A DNA stretch of 11,559 bases from Verrucomicrobiota bacterium. GTDB taxonomy: Bacteria > Verrucomicrobiota > Verrucomicrobiia > Chthoniobacterales > UBA10450. Of this stretch, positions 7,049 to 11,559 are shown one piece after another. A model generated the notes under the pieces. That model did not search any database, was not told where the DNA came from, and was given only the letters and a program-made list of their open reading frames with translations. A program made the position numbers and the translations under genes. Location: NCBI GenBank assembly GCA_003218815.1, contig QHON01000182.1, positions 1 through 11,559 on the forward strand, written 5' to 3'. The number at the start of each line of letters is the position of its first letter. Position 1 is the first letter of the stretch.

Positions 7049-7338
7049 TCAAAAATCCAACTCGATTGGACTCGCTTTGGAAAACTCTCGCTGCAATTGC
7101 TCAAAAGGCAGTGGTCTAAGATCATCGAGCTGCTGGAAATGCGCGCGATCGACGGCACGGTATAAGGATTCGCGCCCAATTCCCCGCGCTCGTATCCCTG
7201 TTCGGTGAGCGGTTCCGCTTGCGCCATCACGGGTCTTACAAGGCCGGTCGCACTGGCAATTACGAAGATCGACAATGAACAGAACATTCTCACTCTCTGC
7301 ACTATGCCCGGATGCTTTTTTCGCGCTACGATCGCCAT
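7049..7338 (-). pseudogene. Frameshifted remnant of a small exported protein
   Basis: In one frame, starting at the ATG at 7338, there is a good signal peptide: a basic start (MAIVARKKH...), a hydrophobic stretch (FCSLSIFVIASATGLV) and a VMAQA cleavage site. It is followed by EQGYERGELGANPYTVPSIARI. The frame then becomes low-quality, while the next frame continues with protein-like FQQLDDLRPLPFEQLQREF and stops at 7049. Adding one T to the three-T run (AAA at 7137-7139 on the plus strand) would join the two as ...SIARI-FQQLDD.... The repaired product would be about 97 residues. An ATG at 7287 with a purine-rich AGAGAGTGAGA upstream is an alternative start but loses the basic n-region. Either this is a genuine broken gene or a sequencing error. 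It sits upstream of the kinase on the same strand and divergent from the glycosyltransferase. Family not named with certainty; I have a vague recollection of longer secreted relatives in this phylum. Confidence 0.5.
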
Positions 7339-7368
7339 TTTTAGGGCCAAACGTACGATTTTTTTGAT

Positions 7369-7396
7369 TTGACGCACATGCTGGAAACGGCATCAT
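7369..7396 (+). promoter_or_regulatory. Candidate sigma-70-like promoter for the glycosyltransferase operon
   Basis: TTGACG (7369-7374; 5 of 6 to consensus) and CATCAT (7391-7396; 4 of 6) are separated by 16 bases, about 43 bases before the glycosyltransferase ATG, with an AT-rich TTTTTTTGATTT stretch overlapping upstream. It lies in the divergent gap with the small secreted-protein remnant. The match is by eye only. Confidence 0.3.
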
Positions 7397-7439
7397 GTCG
7401 CCCTTGTTGCCTTAACCACTGGCAGCTGCGGAAACTCCC

Positions 7440-8945
7440 ATGCAAGGAAGCCTCGGACACATTATTTGGACGATCTGCTATTTGAGTGTGCTCATCGGTC
7501 TTTCGGCTTACGGTATCCATCGCTACTTCATCATTTATCTGTTTCTCAAAAACAGGAAGCGAGAACCGGTCCCGGACCGACAGTTTGAGCAACTGCCAAA
7601 AGTGACCGTGCAATTGCCGATCTTCAACGAAATTTACGTGGTCGAGCGCTTGCTTCGCTCGGTCAGCGAGTTGGACTATCCGAGGGAGCTTCTCGAGATC
7701 CAGGTGCTCGATGATTCGACTGATGATACGCGTGAGATTGTCTCGTCGTGCACGGCCGAATTACGCGGGCGCGGTTTCAATGTTCAACGGATTCACCGGG
7801 TTGATCGCACGGGTTTCAAGGCGGGTGCGCTGGCCGTGGGACTCGAAGCCGCGGAAGGCGAATTCGTTTGTATCCTTGATGCTGATTTTGTTCCAGAACC
7901 GGATTTGCTAAAACGTACAATCCATTTCTTCACCGATCCGAAAATAGGAATGATTCAGACCAGATGGGGGCATTTAAATCGCGGTTATTCGCTGCTTACC
8001 CGCATGCAGGCAATCTTTCTCGATGGGCATCTTTTGCTTGAGCAGACCGCTCGCAGCCGGAGTGGCCGCTTTTTCAACTTTAACGGGACCGCCGGTCTTT
8101 GGCGGCGCACGTGTATTGAACAAGGCGGAGGCTGGCAGCACGATACCCTCTGCGAAGATCTCGACCTGAGCTATCGCGCTCAGCTTGAGGGCTGGAAATT
8201 TATTTTTCTGTCCGGCGTTGTGACTCCTGCTGAGCTGCCAGTGGACATGAACGGATTTAAGTCTCAGCAACATCGCTGGACAAAGGGATCCATCCAAACC
8301 TGCAAAAAATTGTTGCCCACGATTTGGCGCAGCCGATTGCCATTTCCGATCAAACTTGAAGCTACATGTCACTTGATGTCGAACTTCGCCTACTTGCTGC
8401 TTGCCTTTTTATGCATCCTTCTGCATCCCTCTACCGGGGCTCCCCACGGCGGCTGGCTTCGGACCCTTTTAATCGATGTCCCGATATTTGTCGCAGCATC
8501 GGGATCGGTCGCGGTATTTTATTTTTGCGCCCAACGCGAGTTACATCCACGCACGTGGATGAAAGAGATTCTATTTTTGCCATGTTTGCTCGCCCTCGGC
8601 GTTGGTCTCTCGCTCAACAACGCGCGCGCCGTGCTCGAGGCTCTCTTCAATCACAAATCCGATTTCACCCGCACGCCCAAGTACGGTATCGAACGCAAAT
8701 CACAACCGTGGCGGACCTGCAAATACAGGCCGCTCAAATCGGCGCTCCCGCTCGCCGAGCTGGCTTTCGCGATTTATTTCACCTACTTCCTGTGGTTCGC
8801 AATTGTTCATGAGCAGTTCATCTCAATACCGTTCCTGCTCATGTTCCAGAGTGGTTTCCTTTATGTTTGTCTATCTTCGCTGGCCACTCGCTGGCCAAAG
8901 ATCAGTTTTGGCAGCTCACGGGCGGGCACCGCAATTCCCGCGTGA
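7440..8945 (+). CDS. Processive family 2 glycosyltransferase (cellulose synthase/CslA-like), membrane-bound
   Basis: A 501-residue inner-membrane enzyme that would transfer sugars from a nucleotide-sugar donor to a growing polysaccharide or lipid acceptor. It has an N-terminal membrane helix (about 8-36), then a GT-A catalytic domain beginning KVTVQLPIFNE (54-64). The processive-type signature residues are visible: Asp91/Asp92 in LDDSTDD, DAD at 147-149 in ILDADF, the ED pair at 239-240 in CEDLDLSYR and QQHRW at 276-280. About five membrane helices follow (around 308-328, 342-364, 376-394, 437-457, 461-482), forming a likely translocation pore. No PilZ domain is present, so it is not a BcsA-type c-di-GMP-controlled cellulose synthase. 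Closest types by layout are glucomannan/CslA-like or ceramide-glucosyltransferase-like enzymes; sugar and linkage cannot be told. The ATG at 7440 has only a weak GGAA upstream. The L,D-transpeptidase gene begins 32 bases downstream, suggesting one transcript. Confidence 0.92.
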   Translation: MQGSLGHIIWTICYLSVLIGLSAYGIHRYFIIYLFLKNRKREPVPDRQFEQLPKVTVQLPIFNEIYVVERLLRSVSELDYPRELLEIQVLDDSTDDTREIVSSCTAELRGRGFNVQRIHRVDRTGFKAGALAVGLEAAEGEFVCILDADFVPEPDLLKRTIHFFTDPKIGMIQTRWGHLNRGYSLLTRMQAIFLDGHLLLEQTARSRSGRFFNFNGTAGLWRRTCIEQGGGWQHDTLCEDLDLSYRAQLEGWKFIFLSGVVTPAELPVDMNGFKSQQHRWTKGSIQTCKKLLPTIWRSRLPFPIKLEATCHLMSNFAYLLLAFLCILLHPSTGAPHGGWLRTLLIDVPIFVAASGSVAVFYFCAQRELHPRTWMKEILFLPCLLALGVGLSLNNARAVLEALFNHKSDFTRTPKYGIERKSQPWRTCKYRPLKSALPLAELAFAIYFTYFLWFAIVHEQFISIPFLLMFQSGFLYVCLSSLATRWPKISFGSSRAGTAIPA

Positions 8946-8965
8946 CAAAATCCAAATTGTCGAGT

Positions 8966-8972
8966 AAAAAGG
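8966..8972 (+). promoter_or_regulatory. Ribosome binding site deciding the L,D-transpeptidase start
   Basis: AAAAAGG ends 5 bases before the ATG at 8978. This supports that ATG over the overlapping GTG at 8972 and over further upstream codons that would run into the glycosyltransferase gene and hide the signal peptide. Confidence 0.5.
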
Positions 8973-8977
8973 TGCGC

Positions 8978-9793
8978 ATGCGTCGGAGCTTGGTTCTAAT
9001 TCTCAGCTTAATTTCAGTTGCTCCCGGGCTTTTTGCCACACAAGTCGTCGACCCTTCAACACGGCTCGTAATCAGCGTAAGCGATCAGAAGTTGATGCTT
9101 CTACAAAATGGCGGCAAGATCGCGACTTATCCTATTTCCACTTCGATGTTCGGGCTGGGCGATTATTGGGGACGAATGACAACTCCTCTCGGTTACCTCG
9201 CCGTCGCGCAAAAAATCGGAGATCACGCACCGATCGGTGCCGTGTTTCATAATCGCCGGTTTACGGGGGAAATTCTCGCGCCAGATGCTCCCGGCCGCGA
9301 TCCGGTGATTACGCGCATCATTTGGCTGCGCGGACTTGAAGCCCAAAACGCGCATGCCTTTAGTCGCTGCATTTACATCCATGGCACGCCGCAGGAGAAG
9401 AACATCGGTCGTCCCGCCAGCTACGGTTGCATTCGCATGAAATCGAGCGACATCGCTGCTCTTTATAATCAGCTTACACTCGGATCGATTGTCCAGATTG
9501 TTCCCGATCATTTGCCCAAAGTGCCAAAGGCCACGCCGCTACCATCGAATAATACGCTAGTCGCAGCAGTTGAAAAAACGAATAGCCAGAATCAACTTGG
9601 CTCCAGCTCGACTTCAACTTCACTCACGATCGAGCAAATGCGAATGGGGGGAGCGCTCGCTGCAGAGCGGCGAAAAAGCCAAGCTCGCGGCGAACAAACG
9701 AACACAACGCGCGAGTCTATTGCGCATCCGACAGATAAAGCGCCACCGGTGCTGAATAAGGGCGCGGTAACCGCCCTCAGTCCGCGCGCTTAA
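8978..9793 (+). CDS. Exported L,D-transpeptidase (YkuD family)
   Basis: A 271-residue exported enzyme. The signal peptide MRRSLVLILSLISVAPGLFA is followed at once by the YkuD domain (about 26-176): RLVISVSDQKLMLLQNGGKIATYPIS is the typical opening, with the TPLG pattern near 69-72. The active-site segment has His135 (IHGTPQEKNIG) and the nucleophile Cys151 in ASYGCIRM. These enzymes make 3-3 cross-links in peptidoglycan or attach proteins to it, and act in the periplasm. The canonical motif reads S-H-G-C; here Tyr149 replaces that second His. A tail of about 95 residues (178-271), rich in Ser, Thr, Asn, Gln, Ala and Lys, follows the domain; it has no recognisable peptidoglycan-binding fold and may be a flexible linker. 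ATG 8978 was chosen for its ribosome binding site and because it exposes the signal peptide. Likely co-transcribed with the upstream glycosyltransferase. Confidence 0.92.
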   Translation: MRRSLVLILSLISVAPGLFATQVVDPSTRLVISVSDQKLMLLQNGGKIATYPISTSMFGLGDYWGRMTTPLGYLAVAQKIGDHAPIGAVFHNRRFTGEILAPDAPGRDPVITRIIWLRGLEAQNAHAFSRCIYIHGTPQEKNIGRPASYGCIRMKSSDIAALYNQLTLGSIVQIVPDHLPKVPKATPLPSNNTLVAAVEKTNSQNQLGSSSTSTSLTIEQMRMGGALAAERRKSQARGEQTNTTRESIAHPTDKAPPVLNKGAVTALSPRA

Positions 9794-9888
9794 GAATAAT
9801 CCATCCCGTAGGCACCATTTGGGCGGCCATGCCCTTGACAATCGCAATTGCGACCGCGAGCGTCCACGTCCACAATTTCTTGTAATCG

Positions 9889-10143
9889 ATGGCCAACACA
9901 AGATCAGCCGCCAAGCGCACGCGCCAGACATTGAAGCGCTCACTCCGCAATCGCAGTGTGGTGACACATCTGCGCACGATGCAAAAGCACGTACGCTCCT
10001 CGGAAATGCCCAACTTGGATGGAGTTCGCGCGGTCATTTCGGCGATCGATAAAGCTGCAAAACGCGGGATCGTTCATCGCAATGCTGCTAGACGCCGCAA
10101 AGCGCGACTCAACAAAGCGCTCGCCGCCGCATCCACGAAGTAG
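9889..10143 (+). CDS. rpsT: 30S ribosomal protein S20 (bS20)
   Basis: An 84-residue, very basic protein that binds 16S rRNA early in small-subunit assembly. The family pattern is complete: MANTRSAAKRTRQTLKRSLRNRSV at the N terminus, a central helix (AISAIDKAAKRGIVHRNAARRRKARL) and a short Ala-rich end (NKALAAAS). Length matches the family (E. coli S20 has 87). The ATG at 9889 is the standard start; no Shine-Dalgarno is visible just before it. The 95-base gap to the transpeptidase gene has a perfect TTGACA (9835-9840) but no acceptable -10 at 16-18 bases, so an own promoter is not shown. A small hairpin follows the stop. Confidence 0.97.
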   Translation: MANTRSAAKRTRQTLKRSLRNRSVVTHLRTMQKHVRSSEMPNLDGVRAVISAIDKAAKRGIVHRNAARRRKARLNKALAAASTK

Positions 10144-10159
10144 CGTTAGAGTCGATTCT

Positions 10160-10179
10160 TGAACCTGCGGCGCGGTTCA
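10160..10179 (+). other. Small hairpin after rpsT
   Basis: TGAACC (10160-10165) pairs perfectly with GGTTCA (10174-10179) around the 8-base loop TGCGGCGC, 17 bases after the rpsT stop. No T-tract follows, so it is not a classical intrinsic terminator; it could trim or protect the rpsT mRNA end, or be chance. Confidence 0.3.
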
Positions 10180-10239
10180 TCAGAGCCCCCCGGAGCAAAT
10201 CGCCTTTGCATCTGTCGCCAGACGGCTAGATTCTTCCGA

Positions 10240-10827
10240 ATGATTCCGGCTCTTTTTCTCGTATTTTCGGCGGTCGCTTATCGCGTGACGTCAGGCCTTT
10301 TGATTCATTCCGGTGCAAGCTGGCTTTCCAATTTCGCGCCGCTCGCGGCTATCGCCCTCTGCAGCGCAGCGTACTTTCCAAAAAAATATAAATTCGCGGT
10401 GCCGCTTGTTACCCTTTTTATTTCCGACGCGGTGCTTAATTTTCGCTACGGCGCGCCGTTGCTCGATCCGCAAATTCTCTGTCGCTATTTCGCATTGGCC
10501 TTGGTCGGATGGATCGGGCTTCTCTTGCAGTATCGCCCTTCCCTGAAGACGCTTTTGCCGGCTTCAGTCGTTGGATCCACAATTTTTTACGCGATCACGA
10601 ACGCATTCTCGTGGCTAAGCGATCCAGGCTACGCGAAAAATTTGGGAGGGCTCATTCAGGCGCTCACAGCTGGACTGCCCCAGTACAGCGCGACGCCGAG
10701 CTGGATGTTTTTCCGTAATTCACTCATCAGCGATCTTCTTTTCACTCTACTTTTTGTTTTTTCCATGAACTTCGGCCGAAGGTCTGCGAGGCCGCACGCC
10801 CGCGCCGCGGTTCCGCGCACGGCGTGA
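10240..10827 (+). CDS. DUF6580-like integral membrane protein
   Basis: A 195-residue membrane protein of unknown function with about five hydrophobic segments. The N-terminal half carries the pattern I associate with DUF6580: a first helix, then LSNFAPLAAIALCSAAYFPKKYKFAVPLVTLFISDAVL, with conserved N-F-x-P-x-x-A-x-A and a VPL...SD helix. Further helices are YFALALVGWIGLLLQY, LLPASVVGSTIFYAITNAFSWL and SLISDLLFTLLFVFSM. The TNAFSWLSDPGYAKNLGGLIQALTAGLPQY loop is polar and conserved-looking. Layout recalls small S-component-like membrane proteins, but no substrate can be named. The ATG at 10240 begins directly at the first helix and is preferred; the frame is open back to a TTG at 10159, which would add a polar 27-residue leader. 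No Shine-Dalgarno. The stop is 5 bases from the pdhA start, so translation of the two is probably coupled. The C-terminal end (GRRSARPHARAAVPRTA) is basic and GC-rich. Confidence 0.8.
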   Translation: MIPALFLVFSAVAYRVTSGLLIHSGASWLSNFAPLAAIALCSAAYFPKKYKFAVPLVTLFISDAVLNFRYGAPLLDPQILCRYFALALVGWIGLLLQYRPSLKTLLPASVVGSTIFYAITNAFSWLSDPGYAKNLGGLIQALTAGLPQYSATPSWMFFRNSLISDLLFTLLFVFSMNFGRRSARPHARAAVPRTA

Positions 10828-10832
10828 CCGCC

Positions 10833-11559
10833 ATGCAGTCGGTAGAGCAGCGCGACGAAGTCGAGATGCTCTCGCTGATGCTATTGATCCGGCGTTTTGA
10901 GGAACGCGCCAGTCAGCAGTATCAAGCGCAGAAGATCGGCGGATTTTGTCATCTTTATATCGGTCAGGAGGCCGTTGTCGCCGGCGCAATCGCGGCGGTG
11001 CGCGACGATGATTATGTCATCACCGCTTATCGCGATCACGCGCATGCTCTTGCTCGTGGAACGAGCGCCGAGGCGTGTATGGCGGAGCTTTTTGGAAAAG
11101 AAACCGGTTGTTCGCGAGGCTTGGGCGGTTCGATGCATTTCTTTAATCGGCAAAATCACATGTACGGCGGACACGCGATTGTCGGCGCCCACGTCCCACT
11201 GGCGGTTGGACTAGCCTTCGCGATTAAGTACCGCGGCGAAGATCGCGTAACGCTCTGTTTCTTCGGGGATGGTGCCATCAATCAGGGCTCTTTCCACGAA
11301 GCCTTGAATCTAGCTGCGCTTTTCAAGTTGCCGATCGTTTTCATTTGCGAAAATAACCTCTTTGCCATGGGTACCTCGGTGAAAAGATCGACATCGCTCA
11401 AGCAGATTGTCGATCGGGCGGAGGGCTACGACATCCCCGGTGAGATTGTCGATGGAATGAACTTCCGCGAAGTCCGCGATAAGATCGGCGAGATTGTGAA
11501 TTCCATCCGCAAGGAGCCGCATCCGGCGTTCGTCGAAATTCGCACTTATCGCTATCGTG
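10833..11559 (+). CDS. pdhA: Pyruvate dehydrogenase E1 component alpha subunit (3' end outside window)
   Basis: The frame is open from the ATG at 10833 to the right edge: 242 codons of a protein usually about 320-360 residues long. E1 alpha/beta decarboxylates pyruvate with thiamine diphosphate and passes the acetyl group to E2. Visible in order: LLIRRFEERASQQYQ (17-31), GGFCHLYIGQEAV (36-48), YRDHAHALARG (66-76), the GLGGSMHF segment (97-103) and GGHAIVGAHVPLAVGLA (112-128). The full thiamine-diphosphate motif runs from GDG (145-147) to NN (174-175), 31 residues in all. After it comes ENNLFAMGTSVKRSTS, the loop that in related enzymes carries regulatory serines. It could instead be an acetoin or branched-chain dehydrogenase alpha subunit, but GGFCHLYIGQEAV favours pyruvate. 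Starts 5 bases after the DUF6580-like gene, with no Shine-Dalgarno, suggesting coupling. pdhB would be expected beyond the window. Confidence 0.93.
   Translation, partial: MQSVEQRDEVEMLSLMLLIRRFEERASQQYQAQKIGGFCHLYIGQEAVVAGAIAAVRDDDYVITAYRDHAHALARGTSAEACMAELFGKETGCSRGLGGSMHFFNRQNHMYGGHAIVGAHVPLAVGLAFAIKYRGEDRVTLCFFGDGAINQGSFHEALNLAALFKLPIVFICENNLFAMGTSVKRSTSLKQIVDRAEGYDIPGEIVDGMNFREVRDKIGEIVNSIRKEPHPAFVEIRTYRYR

Noticed and set aside
9759..9777. Hairpin AGGGCG / CGCCCT at the end of the transpeptidase gene as a terminator
   Set aside because: It lies inside the coding sequence and no T-run follows; the 6-base stem with a 7-base loop can be chance in GC-rich DNA.
9835..9863. Perfect TTGACA upstream of rpsT as a promoter
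   Set aside because: At 16-18 bases downstream the sequence is GC-rich (CGAGCG/GAGCGT) with no -10-like hexamer.
9777..10037. 86-codon minus-strand frame across rpsT and the gap before it
   Set aside because: It would start inside rpsT on the opposite strand; although its end (KGMAAQMVPTGWIILKRAD) looks somewhat protein-like, there is no supporting start signal or recognised domain.

Overview
This window looks like a chromosomal housekeeping segment from a GC-moderate bacterium, most plausibly a soil-type member of the Verrucomicrobiota (Chthoniobacterales-like). That placement is inferred from protein style: a pdhA encoded next to a DUF6580-type membrane protein, an HU protein with a polar C-terminal tail, a MutY with a VEANT motif, and mostly Shine-Dalgarno-poor starts. 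No 16S or other decisive marker is present. I see no tRNA, rRNA, CRISPR array, transposase, integrase or phage gene.

Layout, left to right. The end of a TPR protein (2-355) runs off the left edge. A multi-pass ion/anion transporter of the ArsB/CitMHS/SLC13 type (564-1805, +) converges on and overlaps the adenine glycosylase mutY (1753-2775, -). MutY is divergent from the ribonuclease HIII gene rnhC (2872-3819, +), and the gap between the two carries a short inverted and tandem repeat that overlaps the mutY start codon. An HU-like nucleoid protein gene (4018-4383, +) converges on a large hybrid sensor histidine kinase (4407-6911, -). Upstream of the kinase is a short, frameshifted remnant of an exported protein gene (7049-7338, -).

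Divergent from that remnant is an envelope pair: a processive family 2 glycosyltransferase (7440-8945) followed 32 bases later by an exported L,D-transpeptidase (8978-9793). Then come ribosomal protein S20 (rpsT, 9889-10143), a DUF6580-like membrane protein (10240-10827) and, only 5 bases later, the first 242 codons of pyruvate dehydrogenase E1 alpha (pdhA, 10833 to the right edge).

Functional themes: two genome-maintenance enzymes sit back to back (MutY for A:8-oxoG mispairs, RNase HIII for RNA in DNA). An envelope module makes a polysaccharide and modifies or anchors to peptidoglycan. A membrane-bound phosphorelay protein has no separate response regulator nearby. The start of a pyruvate dehydrogenase operon closes the window. 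I found no convincing new multi-gene system. The items most worth a second look are the intergenic repeat, the broken small secreted protein, and the active-site variants in MutY and the L,D-transpeptidase.
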